Assembly (NCBI GenBank): GCA_011037195.1
Contig: JAAEAF010014403.1
Location: forward strand, 62,001 to 126,000
Origin: Triatoma infestans
Lineage: Eukaryota > Arthropoda > Insecta > Hemiptera > Reduviidae
DNA length: 64,000 nt
Direction: 5' to 3'
Part shown: one piece after another, positions 11,095-23,994 of the stretch
Layout: each line of letters begins with the position of its first letter
Position numbering within the stretch: the first letter of the stretch is position 1
Program-made: the position numbers and the translations under genes
Notes under the pieces: generated by a model
Told to the model about the DNA's origin: nothing
What the model saw: only the letters and a program-made list of their open reading frames with translations
Database searches by the model: none

Positions 11095-12050
11095 TACTTC
11101 CCTAACTGCTGTTACAGGAAGTATTGTAATCGCGTCAAACTTTCGAAACCGCCTTTCACCAGAAATAACGTTTTGAGGTCTCCTGAACCAGAAAATATTT
11201 GGTGTACGTGTAACGTTAGTATAACTCAGAAAGCGATAATCGCAGAGAGTTCAAACTTGATATTTAGTTGAAGTACTAGGGACCTGAGAATGAGGTCAAC
11301 CAAAAAATCTAGGTTAACTTTGAAATTTTTGTTTCAATGAAGTATCGCATGATAATTCTATCAAATATTCCTTTTAGGTAGTTATCAATCCAAAGTCATC
11401 ATCTTGTTTTAATCGACAATTAGATTCTGCATCCGAACTTTGTAAATTCAAGCCAAATATAATATACTGTCTATAATATACTGTGCCTATAATAAATGTT
11501 TGTCTCATGTTTAAATCGAGGTTACAGTGAGATAGGTAAACGCTTTAAAAAATAAGTAAAATTTAATTTATGAAACTTTTCGCGCCTCCTTTTGCACTAG
11601 TCCGTATCTTCCCAGAAAGGCGCGCATCCAGTTTGGAAGTCGCGAAATTCTGTTACCTAAACAATATTAATTGGAAATAAATAGATGCAAACATTCCGAG
11701 TTCCAAGAAAATGAATAAACCGGAATTGCATTTTTATGGAACAGTTTCTTTCAGTTCCGTGATTTTCTCCTTAAAAACATGACGAATTTCATTAAATTTG
11801 GTATATCTGCTTATTATGCATACAGAGACCTATCACTTTCGTTTGTATCTTTGTTCCGACAAACCCATTTAAAGAAGTTTTTTAGGGAGTGGGGGGAGTG
11901 TATGGTTTCCTCAAACAGGGGTCATTTTATTAAGTTTAGATACTCCCATTGATATAAAACCAAAGACAAAAATTTAGTAAGTTTGAAGAAAATTTGTTAA
12001 CTGCAATGTGAGAAAGTGGTGTGAGTGTCTCATACAGATTTTATTTTCTA
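11095..12050 (+). repeat. Dispersed non-coding repeat family, two diverged copies
   Basis: 11100-11290 matches the 'ggaagtattgtaatcgcgtcaaac...caccagaaataac...tcgcagagagttcaaac' half. 11690-12040 matches the other half ('ggaaataaatagatg', 'ccgagttccaagaaaatgaataaaccggaattgca', 'tttcattaaatttggtat'). No coding potential is shared with other copies. Confidence 0.55.
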
Positions 12051-13075
12051 AATATTGCCACGAAATGTTGGCAACAAATTATTTTTTTCACCTGCCGATC
12101 CCTCATCCAAATTGATAAATGAGAAATTAATTTTCAAGGCAATTGAAAAAAAAAAGAAAATTAAATATTCAATTGCTTTATATCGTCTTAAAAAAACATA
12201 CGCAATTTTATTTTTCGAAATTTTGTTTTATATTTCTCTCTTATATTTATACTCTTCATAAAATAAATTTTACAAATGGGTGTGGCTGAGTCTTTTAAGA
12301 AATAAAAAATTAAAAAAAAAATCCGAATAATTCCAGCACTTAAAGATGTAACTTGTTAGCAGTAAATTTTAACAGTGCTGCTTTCTTTGTGATTAAAGGA
12401 AATTAAAAGGTTTTGAAAAAAAGTGGAGGGGGAATGCACAAGCACTTTGAATGTGCCAGCGTAGTAATTTTCCCTTCTTTAATAATTTAATAAATAATTA
12501 AAAGTAACTAAAAAGTTGTAATTAGCTGTTGTAGAGAAATTATAAATTATGAATAACTGTTGGGTCAAGGAAAATTTACTTTAGGCCTCGTGTACTTTCC
12601 AGTCTCATTTATCTTGTGTAAGAATTTACTCGAATCCGCTTAGAGAGAAACACGACTTTCTCTAAATAGTTTTATATAAAATGGCAATTTTCATTTAAAT
12701 TTCAAATTTTGCTCATTTCTCCTAGCATAAATATACAAGGGGGGGGGGGGCATGAAATATACAAGTGCCAACCTACTAAAAGAGGCGGCTAAAGAATTGT
12801 TAAATTGTAGAGAGCGCCATAATATTGAACAAACACTTTGGAATTATAACATCTTCTTCAGAACCACCTAAAAACAATTTTGTTCAGAAATACGTTACAA
12901 ATACAATTGATACGTTACTATCTATGCATCAAGCATTCCATGTTTTAAAAAAATCGTTACAAAGTTTTTGAAAAAATTCCAAAATATTCCAGAACCAATT
13001 CTGTTTAATTGTACTTCCACAAAACCGTTTTACTTTAAATTTACAATTGTATCAATGCTTCTATCTGCTTGTGTA
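12050..13075. other. AT-rich intergenic region
   Basis: Poly-A/T rich, a 10-bp G run near 12740, and an open frame at 12055-12261 rich in K, I, L and F as expected by chance in such DNA. No gene or element end recognised. Confidence 0.4.
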
Positions 13076-13079
13076 TTAA

Positions 13080-13500
13080 ACATTCTATAGGTGATTAAAA
13101 GTATATATTATGCTGAAGGGTCCTTTAGAGGGTCTTTAGACTGTTCCCCCAGAACTCCCCAAATATCAATTTTTCCGGGAAAAAGTTTCAAATAAAGTGA
13201 TAAGTATTTATGTGTGTACACGAAGTATAATATCTTTGGAGCCGTTTTTGAGAAAATCACGAAAAACCGAACAAAAAAAATTCAGTATTGTTACATTTCC
13301 GGTTGATGGATTTTGCCCGAAATCTTCATGTCTGATGCAATGGTAGTGCCTAAATTGAATACCAAGTTTGAGCTTCCTGCGACTCTTCTCTTTTGAAATA
13401 TTCCAAAACCCCAAGACATGTATTTCGGGTGAAAACTCAATTTTGAAAATCTGGCACGATCGCAATACTTCCTCTTACCAGGGAGTAAGAGAAAGTAAAA
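13080..13500 (-). repeat. Dispersed non-coding repeat family, inverted copy
   Basis: Reverse complement reads 'gaggaagtattgcgatcgtgcca', 'gagttttcacccgaaatacatg', 'tcgcaggaagctcaaacttgg', 'atccatcaaccggaaatg' and 'ctcaaaaacggctccaa', in the same order as the 8.8-kb copy. The 85-codon frame here is a by-product. Confidence 0.6.
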
Positions 13501-13764
13501 ATTAGTAATTTTGATTCATTGTTTATTGCCTTTAACATAAATCTAGGTAGGTGGCCCTGTTGGATGTGCCTTGGTGCTGGTGGTTGTTAGCAACTCAAAA
13601 CCTTTGATATCGTCACAGATTTTCTTAGAATCCCCTAAAATCAATTTTGTTCTGGAAAAATGTTGCAGCCGTTAAGGGGAAAATTCGAATAATTCAGAAA
13701 TCTGTATTTTATAAAGAGGAGCAGTTCCTGTTAACCAAGATGCTTTTTAACATTTTTTTTTTAT

Positions 13765-13912
13765 TTAAGGCGCGTCAACGTCTATAGTCATTGGCGCCCG
13801 GAGCCTTCTCCGGACAGCGAGCTGAAGGGGCTCCTAGGAAGAAAAAAATCTAGCCCAGCTGGTCCTCCGCGTGGGAGTCCAGTGCACTAATCACTGAGCT
13901 AATCCCTTCCCT
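13765..13912 (-). repeat. tRNA-derived SINE, copy 2
   Basis: Minus strand begins GGGATTAGCTCAGTGATTAG and carries the same anticodon-arm-like ACTGGACTCC(C/T)ACGCGGAG as the 8.6-kb copy, then the shared body piece ending 'ggctccgggcgccaatgac'. Shorter than copy 1 because it lacks the long A/T insert. Confidence 0.7.
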
Positions 13913-16690
13913 TAATATTCTTTAATACTATATATATGACAGATTAGTACATATTTTACTGCAGTAGAGTTATAGAAGAAAGCATAATCTTGCAGAGTTG
14001 CCAGAATCCACCGTCAATAAAGTAGCGAAAAAGTTAAAAAAAAAAAAAAATCGGTATAGCCGCAATGTCGATTGAAGGATGTTTGACAGCAGCTTCCTGT
14101 TGGAATATCAACTTTCAGATTCTTGAGATTTTTTTTTTTTTTTTTTTTTTTAAGTAATTTGTCCACACACACACACAGACCATTTGCTAAATGGATTTTA
14201 CAAGTGTATATCCATCCAGTAAGTCTTGAGTGTAAAGTTAAGCTTTACTCTCTTCGCCATCTGCAAAATGCTCAAAGTTACTTGTAAAAATGTTATAATT
14301 ATACCATATTAATTTAGTTGGCGAGTTGTTTTTTTTTCCGCTATTTTCAAACCCACTACGAGAGTAACCATGCACATCCGGAGATGCCCGAGCTATACGG
14401 AATACAAAGTTCCCGTAATATTTCGTTTTGAGATTTTTCTTGTTCATTCTATTTCGAAAATTTCAGCTGATAATAATACTTACTGTTCCAGCCATGAGAG
14501 AAAATAATTACATTCTAAAGGAAATAAAAATACGAGTATACACAACTCAGTGTGAAAGAAGGTCTTGAAAGTTAGTGAGCGGAAGATTACGGAAGTAAAC
14601 GAGTTTGTACCAGGGTGCACAGCCTGGGATGAAGCATGAAGATGCTCGGCCAAACAAATACTCTTCAACTCTCCTTCTGGCACGAAGAGAACAATGTGGG
14701 GGACAATATTTCCTACAGCTTCCTATATTTCGTTCATATTTTATTAACCTCTCCGACAATTCCATCCCCACCATAACATCGGTAGAATTATGATGACTGT
14801 TTCCCTCCCTACAAAACTATCACTCTAAACAAAAAAACCAACGCACCAAGACCTCTTCACCAGTGGGAAAGATCTCCGGCAGTTGACCTCAATTCTTTAC
14901 ATTTTCTTCCACTACTACCAAAATATAGTGCGCGCAACCCCGCACTTGACTTGCCTTCACCACTATATGAACACAGATCTGTGTTGTGCCATACATACCC
15001 CGGTGGGGGGGTGGGGGGGTAGATTTGGCTCTTATCCAAAACAAAAAAAAGGAAAAAGAAATAAAGAAAAAAATACTTTCTCCCCACTGATTTCCAGTCG
15101 TAGCATACCTTTCCGTAAATGCGGACTCTATAGTTCCTAGGTTTCTCCAGCACCCACTCAATACTAGAGAGCCAGAAAAAGAGAATGAGCGAGGGAGAGG
15201 CTACCTATTGGCGACTTTCCCTAACCTGATGGGTACCTCTAGCTGTAAGAGGCAGGTCCGGACAAAAGCAGGCCCATAAAAATAAATATATATATAAATT
15301 TCTTAAACCCCAATCCGCCCCTGCTTTCACCTAGAAAAGTGATTTACTGTTTTTTGCACACCTTAATTCTGGAAAACACATCGCAAAGGAGAAGGGCAGC
15401 CCATTGCTTTGCTACACAGGCGCCGTTCTTTGCTTTGCTATAAACAAAAAAATAAAAATTGCAATACATTTGAAAAGAGTACCTATTTTTTTCTCTCTGA
15501 GGAGGTGTTAAGAAGGAAATAATATCTGATGTATGCAGATGTCAGCGGATATCTTAATAGATGTTACTGAAGTTTCATTTTGCAGAAGCTTTTACTGTGT
15601 GGAGACAGACAGGTAAACGTGCGGTAATATTGGCCGAAGGTTGGTACTGGTTTGAAGACTCATGCTAGGTTCACTAGCTGAAGATTGTTCCAAGACTTGT
15701 TATAGACTTCGTGATGTAGACTTGATGTATTTAGACTTTTGAAAAAACAGTTACTAAGGTTTGGATAGAGAAGAATGAGCCAAGGAAATGGGCATAAAAG
15801 ATGAGAGAATGGATCCTCCAGAGAAACAGGAGGAGATGATGACCAGGAAGGAGATGGAGTTGATGGCTGAAAGTGGGCTGAGGGAAAGAAACGGGCTGGA
15901 TAGCAAGCAGTGACTTGACAGCACAACCCAACATAGGAAAACGCCGGTAAGACTAAATACTACAATAATTTGTTAGTAAACAAGGGTCGATCAGAGATTG
16001 CTGCTAAAGGGCCCGGCCATGCAAACCGGTGAATAGCAATAATTAAGAAAATAAAAGCAGAATCGTTTTCCTTATAAAGAAATTAAAAAAGAAAAAGAAG
16101 ATTATTGCTTTTATTTCAGATTTTCCACTCTCAAATTACTACTGCTTCTATATAAATACAAAATTCAACCGAAAATTTTCATTATTTGACAACAAATTTA
16201 GTTTTGCTTGTTAAAAATAATGACGTGCAAAAATAGTAGAACAATTACCTTTTACTGATGCACGAAAATCGCCTTTATATAATTTTGATGCAAAAGTTCG
16301 CTCTCGTATCGGCGGCACACAATACATGGCTATTATACTATGTAGTATTAGTCAGTTAATTAGTCAGTTTTGTTTAAAGATTATTTCTTTATTCTATTTC
16401 GTTTTTACATTCTCTCAAAATAATTCCATTTGCAGAAAGCAACCACGAGAACCTGATAAGAATCTCATTTTTTGAGAAACTGCAATTGGAGTGAAACATT
16501 CACTCGTGTTTTCTTTATTTCACACTAACATTCTTTAAATGTAAAATTTTTTATACAAGTTTGGCTGCCATGGCCAAATTAATAATAAAATATGACATTG
16601 TTAAACGGGGGATCGGAGGAATATTGCAAGAAACGTTCTAAATAATCATGCAATTCAGTAAAATCGCAGTTCAGCTTAACCGAAATTTGT
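13913..16690. other. Non-coding region with simple repeats
   Basis: No gene supported. Holds a long T run near 14129-14152, a short (AC)n at 14163-14178, and a G-rich run (about 15002-15020) beside poly-A. Overlapping open frames on both strands at 14480-14793 and 14857-15161 lack known motifs. A purine-rich patch at 15770-15910 gives antisense Pro/Ser-rich frames that look like chance. Confidence 0.4.
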
Positions 16691-16699
16691 TTAAAGAAA

Positions 16700-17290
16700 G
16701 CGTTTAAAGAAAATGGCGAAAAACTTGAAAAAAAAAAAAAATCAGTAATGTTGGACTTCCGTTTGGTCCAACAGCTTCTTATTCTTGTCACACATCTAAA
16801 CGGAACGTCAAGTTTCAGGCTATCTCCTATTTTTTGAAAAAACATTTTACTTTCTCTAATTGCTGTAAGAGCACTTAGTGCGATCGTACCGAATTTTCGA
16901 TATCGAATTTTTAATGAAAATACAGTTTTCAGATCTTCTGAGTCCAAAAAAGTGGTTTTTAAAAAATGGTCAATATACATAGCATAGCTCAAAAACGAAA
17001 AATCGCAGAAAGATCAGACGTGACATCCATTTGGATACCACCCTGGGGGCCGACAGAAACGTCACAACTGCTCCACCACCGGAAGAACCCCTTAATGATT
17101 GGATTTTTCAGATTTTTGCGATTTTCTTGAGACGGCACCAACGAATTTCTTTAAGCAGGGAATATTAATTATAAATATAAAGAGCTACAACTTTTATTTG
17201 TAACATTTGTCCGGGAAAATTCATTTAAGTAGGATTTTGGGGGGAGATGGGGCTATGTTTTCCTCTGAAGTGTTATTTCAGTTTATTTTA
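16700..17290 (-). repeat. Dispersed non-coding repeat family, broken copies
   Basis: 16700-17010 in reverse complement matches the 'cgatcgcactaagtgc...tttcgatatcg' and 'gtttggacca' type half. 17080-17290 on the plus strand carries 'gcgattttcttgagacggcaccaacgaatttc', 'cggg aaaattcattta agtagg' and 'gaagtgttatttcagttta' landmarks of the 6.2-kb copy. Two copies in opposite orientation abut here. Confidence 0.5.
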
Positions 17291-17299
17291 CGATTCTAC

Positions 17300-19970
17300 A
17301 ATCTATAGGTCCCTAAACAACCCTGCGACTGGTGCAAAGCTTAGGCGATTCCAGTTGTGGGGTTGGCGCCAACCCGAGCGTCTACGCCGCAGGGACTGGA
17401 CAACGTGCTTTTGCACGGCCAATCGGGCTCTGGCGGTAGACACCACGGCGGGATTACACAACACTTACTCTGCACCTGTCGTGGGAGCAGTTTCGCTTAC
17501 TCCACACCACAGACACACCAGTGACCTCACGCTGCCCTGACGAGGTTCATTTCTGAGCCTCTGAAGACAGGTTTTCACTTCAGAGAGCCTATTGGGACAC
17601 TGGAAGACCTGAGGCGGCTGTGGGCGAGCGGCTTTCACGCTGGAGATTCGGCCAGGTACTTGTAGTTATAAGGACCTGGTGGGGAAACAGCATACACCAT
17701 ACATCTCAACACCACATTATACCCCTCGCTCTCTACATAAAACAAAAACATGGAAGGAAAAATTAATCAAGGCCCTCAGACCGTGGCAAAAGAGGATGCT
17801 AAAATCACCACGAAAGTCTTCGGTGCTGTTGAGGAACAAGGTATACCAGCAGTCATGGCTACTTGATCCTCGAGGCAGGAAACTGCTGGGAAACTCTTGG
17901 CTTCCGAGAAAGGCGGACCCCGAATGAAACCAGGAAGAGAGTCCAGCAAAAAGAGGAAAAAGAAGAAGAAGAAGGGCACGGAGGAGACGCCAGAAAGCGT
18001 TCTCGGGGCCAAGCGCCTGAAGGTGGAGATGCCTAAGAAGCCGCAAATCGCCGTGGTCAGAGCGGATGGTGAGGTAATGACCGAGCACGACGCGGAGCAC
18101 GTCAGAGCACAACTGGTGAGTGCTCTGGATGATGTTGGAAGCAGGAAGGGCACTGCTGATGAAGGCTGGTGTGGCCACAATATGAGGAGTGGCGTGGTAA
18201 GTGATGGCATGTTCCTAATCACTTGCGGCGATGAGAGGACCATGGCTTGGACAGCTCGACAGGCCATTACGTCGAGGGATCAAATCTCCAGTATGTGATG
18301 CTGGAGGGAAAGGATATTCCGAAAAAGATTCGGGTATCCGTCTGGGTGACCGGTAAGAGGTGTCCCTTGGATAGGTTCTTGGAACGTTTGGCAGAGGAAA
18401 ATCCTGGGATCGTTGGAGAGTCCTCAGCTCCTTTGAGAAGGATAAAGGTATGTGGATGGTATTCTTTATAGATACCCAATCACTCCGGATTCTGGAGGAA
18501 AAGAAGCGGAGACCTTACTACGAGCTCACGAGAATAACCTTCAAAAGGATAGAGAAGAGAGGTCGAGTCCAGACCTGGCATTTCCAGGATGGAGAGTGTA
18601 GGGAAGTAGCTCTGCTTATGTTCTGTGTCTACCAGTGTAACACACACAAGAGAAGGGAAGTTGTGGCGGAGATGGCTGAGGTCATAAGGGACACACTCTT
18701 GATGGTAGGTTCAATACAGGAGCTCTATACCATCCGAGGAGGTGTTGTAGGATGGGTGGTATGGGATTGAGAATATTTTATGATTGTGGAGTAGATAGGC
18801 CCAGGACCTGTGTCCTGGCGTCAAAGAATATGGAGTGTATAGTGTTAAGGGAGTTTTGTTCTAGAGACTTGATGGTAGTGTCGATCAAGACAAGAGAGGC
18901 GACAGGCAGGCTGGTTCTGTCATCGGCCTACCTACCATACGATTAGGAGGAGCCACCACTAGGCCGGGCAGTGGAGCGTTTGGTGGAGTGATGTGAGAGG
19001 GTGGAGTGATGTGAGAGGGATAATCTACCGTTGCTGGTCGGATTCGATGCTAACTCGCATAACACTTTGTGGGGAAGCAGCGATACCAGCCGGCGAGGGG
19101 TAAAACTGGTGGAGTTTTTGGTGAGTAGAAACCTTTTTCTTTTAAATAGAGGCAAGAAACCAACCTTTGTTATTAGGAATAGGGAAGAAGATATAGAAAT
19201 TACCGCGGTAATTTCTGTCGTGGACGACAGGCTGGAAGGTTATGGATGACTGAACGTTGTCCGATGATAGAGGCATTAGAGTCACCCAGCGTCTCGAGAT
19301 GGCTGAGGTATTTAGGAATCCGAGAAGAACTGACTGGGAAAGATTTACCTCGGCCCAGAGAAACGATAGGTTAGGTCCGGGTAGTCCGCTCGTTGAGGGG
19401 AAGAACCTGGATCAGAGAGTGGATAGGATCACTAGCTCGATCGTTCGTGCCTATGAGAATTTTTGTCCTGCGCATAAAGTACTACATAGGAAGGTCCAGT
19501 GGTGTACCGCACGTTTAACTGCCTTGAATAGAGAGATGAGGCGGCTAAGGAGGAAGGCTAGGGGGAGTAATGTGGAGGAGGACTGGGATCGTTTTATTCA
19601 GATTAAGCACGAGTATAAGAGGGAGATTCAGAGAAGGAAGAGGGGCTCTAGGAGGACTTTCTGTGAAACCCTGAAGAGGGAACAGGAGGTCAACCGGGTC
19701 TTCAGGCTCTTGGGTAAGAGTGGAGAGATGTCACTGGACAGCATAAGAAAGCCGGAAGGACAAATCACCTATAACCATGAAAGGTGTTACGGGTGACACT
19801 GGATAGACACCTACCAGATAATGAGGAGTATGCTGGAGAGAACGCGGGTCTCTTATCCGACGTACAGGGAGAAGATTCAAGGGGTAATAAGTTGGCCAGT
19901 AAAGTGGTTACTCTGAGGAAGGCGAGCTGGGTATTCGCTTCTTTTAGTAAATTTAAGACACCGGGTTAAT
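17300..19970 (+). pseudogene. R1/LOA-like LINE, ORF1 and endonuclease part of ORF2
   Basis: A plus-strand LINE in broken frames. ORF1 pieces at 17897-18298 and 18247-18471 have a Lys-rich start (SSKKRKKKKKKG) and a DUF4780-like region (FLITCGDERTMAW ... VMLEGKDIPKKIRVSVWVTG) seen in LINE ORF1 proteins. ORF2 shows apurinic-type endonuclease pieces at 18752-19249 (VLSSAYLPYD; LLVGFDANSHNTLWGSSDTS) and a linker at 19257-19796 that is rich in Arg. The RT is missing, so the element ends early by deletion. Stops at 18945 and near 18990-19015, where an 18-bp duplication (gtggagtgatgtgagagg) sits, break it further. Clade is judged by motif style. Confidence 0.75.
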
Positions 19971-20156
19971 TAATAAAAATAATCACATTAATAATAATAA
20001 CAGAATAGGCCTGCTCCTGCCCAGGATCGTAAGAGGCGACTAAAGAACTATGCAGGGACTTAGCAAACCCACGGAAATCTAGCTCAATACCACGCCACAT
20101 TGAGCATCACTCATACATACACAACACATACACACATACACAAACACACACACTTG
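19971..20156 (+). repeat. LINE 3' end with GTAAGAGGCGACTAAAG motif and CA-rich tail
   Basis: 'cctgctcctgcccaggatcgtaagaggcgactaaagaa' is a 3' untranslated motif I know from many arthropod LINE copies. It is followed by an ACACATACAC-type simple repeat (20110-20154) that probably grew from the LINE tail. Confidence 0.5.
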
Positions 20157-23035
20157 TTTGGACCCCTAAATCCCGGTGAGAGGTACCAAGTAGGGAGGTT
20201 TGTGGGCGGGGGTATTGGCCCACTGAATCGGCCCCACTGAGAACCAGGCTGAACTCAGTGCGTAAACAGGCCTTCCCTCCGGTAAGGGCGCTCTGCCGGT
20301 GGGTGATGTTTAGCTCGTCCCGACTCATGGAACTGCATGGATCCTGAACAAACCAAAATCATACATGATTTAAACCCTATATCCCAAACCCTTAACCAAT
20401 CTACCACTCTCCTCCTCCACCCCCAAACCTCTCTCACCACCCATTCTTTATCATCTTTCGGACACGGAATAACTGGCTTAGTCCTCGGCAAGGACAAGGA
20501 TATTACGTCAGCTCCGCTGCAACCTTATGAACCCTCTTCCCCGCCAAGGAAGAAAGCAAAGGGAGGCAACATTGGAATGAAGAAGAAGACTATACAGTTT
20601 CTGAACTTTGAACAGGACCGTTTTTTCACTTTAAAAAAGAAGAAAGGAAGCTTTAGCACTAGCTGTTCCTTTAAATTGAGTGCATTTATTAAAAATACGG
20701 TAGGTAAGACAAAAAGTATAAAAAAGCTAGGGGATGGCTCAATTTGTATTGAAGCTGCGACTCCCAGTCAATATTGGCCTTAAAGAATATCGGAGATACG
20801 GACATCGAAGCAGCCCCACATAAGAAATTGAATTCATCTCAGGTGTTATAATATGCAGAGATTTTCTAAACAGTACCCTCAATGATATTAAGGAAGGATT
20901 GGCACCCGAAGGTGTAATTAATGTACAAGGATTAAGAGAAGGCAGTGTGAATGTCTAATTCACACTGCCTCACAAGTGCCAGAGATTTGAACATACATCA
21001 CAGCGGTGCAAAGCAGTAGAAGAATTGTGTGTTTGCGAAAAGACCAGACACGAAGGGGAATGTAGCCCGCCTATAAAAAGCGTAAACTGTGGGGATGACC
21101 ATAATGCTAAATCAAACGTGTGTCCAATATTATTGAAAGAGAAAGAGATCCAGCAAGTAAAAACTCTTCAACATTTGTCCTATCCTGAACCTAGGACGAT
21201 TGTTGAGAGCAAATATTATATGGCACCGTCTATGACTTTTGCTGGTAAAGTAAAGTCATTGGCATACCAATTTATGGCGAGCTCATCCCCGGCTTTAAGG
21301 GGAAATATGAATAAGGTGGGAAATCACCCACCACTTGTACATACTGCTCCTAATGGAGCATCGCCGGCCAAGGAGCTGGTTTCAAAAATCCCCACAACCA
21401 GTGGGGACCCTAATAAAATGATGGGTGTAAGCCCGTCAGTGCCAGCCCCAGGGTTGGCAGCTACCCCACAGTCAGTGAGGATAATTCAAAAAATGCGGGC
21501 TTAATACCGCCAAAAGAAATCTTGCCTCCTCACAGGATGCTTGGAGGTTAAACTACCTTTCCTGCTACCAAAAGAGGAGAGATCAAAAATCAAAGCTGTT
21601 ACCGAAACGGACCAAAGCTCAAAGGAGCAACATTTGTAGGGAAGATGGAAGCTCTCCGGCTTCCACATCCACTTCTTATAATCTCCGTTCCCCGCGCCAA
21701 CAATGGCAATTACTAGGAACGGATTTAGATGCCTCCGAGTCGGAAGGGGTGGATTATCAGATCGCCCCTCAACACGTAAAAGAAAAGGGCGGACAAAAAG
21801 AAAAACTAGCAAGAACGCCAAAGAATAAGACCTGTTATCAAACAATTAACAATTAATAGCAATTTATACCACAATGATTTTTATGGTGGTTATATATTTT
21901 TAAGGACTACACACAAGTTTTTAGACAAGCTTGTAGACACTGAAACATTATGTAACTTTTATATCTATTTAAAAATATTCCTTGAATATTCTTGGAATAT
22001 CTTCAAAAATATTGAACATATTCCTTGAATATGTTCAATTTACGAGAAAAATCATGCCTGAAGTGGTCACTGTAATAAGTCGCTAAAATGACTGAGTTTC
22101 TAATCGAATGAAACATGCGGGGCTTTATTAATAATATAGAAGGACTTCGCCGCATGGTAGCGGAATACCGGCCACTTGTTATATGTCTCCAAGAGACAAA
22201 GTTACGTCCGGGACATACAATTCACTTTCCCGGATACAAAATGTACAATAAGGAGGTACAGCCCGCCCCAGTTGGAAGGGCGCATGGAGGAGTGGCTGTC
22301 TGCATTAGGAACGATGTAACTAGCAGGAAGCTAGTGCTAATACAATTAAGCTAGTTCTTAATACAAATTTACAAGCTGTGGCCATGCGCCTGGAAGCACC
22401 GCTACGGGTCACCTTAGTAAGCATTTACCTACCAGATATTTATTGGCGGAAAAAGGGTCTGGAGAAACTCCTCTCATAACAGCCTGTACCGGTGTTATTA
22501 ATGGGAGACTTGCACAACTCGCACAGCGCTTGGTGGAGCTCAGGCAAAAGCGATGCCCGGGGAAAAGCTCTAGAGGAGATAATTGATAATGCTAACTTAA
22601 CGCTTCTTAATAACGGTGCCTTTATAAATTTTAACGCATATTCAGGTACTTTTAGTGCTATTGATCTCTCTATTGCAACCCTACTTTAGAATTAGAATGG
22701 ACAACAACTGACGAACTGTACCATAGTGACCACTACCCAATAAAGAGCTCCATCTCCAGGGCAGATTATATTATGCCTAAAAAGTATGATATCAGGAGGG
22801 CATACGTGAGATAAGATGTGTAGTTTAGAAACATACATGCAGTACGCCTTTATGCGTAGATAGCACGCACTGGCCGTGTTTTTCGATATTGAAAAGGCAT
22901 ATGATACTACCTGGAGATATGCGATTCTGCGGAAGTGCCATGAGTGGGGACTAAGAGGGAAGTCGCCAAGGTTCTTACACGAATTCCTGAAATCACGGAG
23001 GTTCTGCGTGCGTCTGGGGTCAGTATTATCAGACC
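20157..23035 (+). pseudogene. Jockey-like LINE, gag-like ORF1 and truncated ORF2
   Basis: 5' part 20157-20336 looks like an untranslated leader. ORF1 covers 20337-21504 with breaks near 20783-21020. Its end has CCHC-type knuckles typical of Jockey ORF1 (CHKCQRFEHTSQRC, then CVCEKTRHEGEC, then NCGDDHNAKSNVC). ORF2 begins near 22110 with an endonuclease: GFINNIEGLRRMVAEYRPLV, ICLQETKL, and LLMGDLHNSHSAWWSS, then IDLSIAT and YHSDHYPI. After 22780 an internal deletion joins it to an RT piece at about 22865-23025 (VFFDIEKAYDTTWRYAILRK). Stops and frameshifts occur throughout. The palm YADD motif and everything after are gone. Confidence 0.8.
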
Positions 23036-23069
23036 CATAAGTAGATGTAATTAGGGCGTTCTAGGTCAG

Positions 23070-23890
23070 TTTTTTTGAGCACCAGGCACTTATGAATTTA
23101 CGCCCGAAGGCAGGGGTCTGGCGTGCGGCTACAAAATTACGATAAGACCCCCATCTGATTTTTAACCAGGGGAAAAAAAATATTTTTGAGCCGGGAGATG
23201 GCATGCGAGACATGCGGCTACGTTTTGAAAAATCTAGCTTGAAAACAGTCTAAGGTAAAAAAAATATTTGTTAGCCACGAGATGGGCATGCATGACCTGC
23301 GGCTATGTTTTATAATATTTAGCTTGAAAATATAAGGTTAAAATTTGTCAGAGAAAAAACATTTTTTTTGAGCCGGAAGATGGCATGCGAGGCATGCGGC
23401 TATGTTTTATAATATTTAGCTAGAAACATTCTAAGGACTGTAATATTGTTTTTGAGCCGGGAGATGATATACACGACATGCGGCTATGTTTTATAATATT
23501 TAGCTAGAAACATTCTAAGGACTTTATTATCATTTTTGAGCCGCGAGATGACATACAAGACTAGGGCTAATATTTTATAAAATTTAGCTAAAGACTTTAA
23601 TATTTTTTGATATTCAATACTTTGTGTATTTTTATGTATTTTGTTCATGTTTACACTTATAATATTTAGCTAAACACATTCTAAGGACTTTATTATCATT
23701 TTTGAGCCGTGAGATGACATACAGAACATGCGGCTAAGATGTGTAATATTTAGCTTGAAACATTTTAAGGACTTTAATAATGTTTTTGAGCCGCGAGATG
23801 GCTTCCAAGTCGTGGGCAAACATTTTATAATATCTAGCTAAAGACTTTAATATTTTTTGATATTCAATACTTTGTGTATTTTTATGTATT
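23070..23890 (+). repeat. Minisatellite, about eight diverged units
   Basis: Units begin with 'tttttgagccg(g/c)gagatg(g/a)cat' and contain 'acatgcggctatgttttataatatttagctagaaacattctaaggacttt'. Unit starts are near 23069, 23184, 23265, 23362, 23449, 23534, 23700 and 23784, giving a period of about 85-100 bp. Two units are followed by the same 50-bp block 'tttttgatattcaatactttgtgta...' (23600-23640, 23858-23890), so a higher-order duplication exists. Confidence 0.85.
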
Positions 23891-23994
23891 TAATTCTGTT
23901 GTAATAAGGTAGTCATAATAAAACAATTATTTCAAAAAGAAAACTTGTTTATTTTATGTTTATCTTACAAATCAGTTCTATATAAATTATTTAT

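Noticed and set aside
13208..13465. Minus-strand 85-codon frame
   Set aside because: It falls inside a copy of the dispersed non-coding repeat; other copies do not keep the frame open.
14480..15161. Several overlapping frames on both strands
   Set aside because: No conserved motif, and frames on both strands are open over the same stretch. Could be a host promoter or untranslated exon, but nothing supports it.
15660..15934. Minus-strand Pro/Ser-rich frames
   Set aside because: These are the antisense of a purine-rich tract, which produces such frames by composition.
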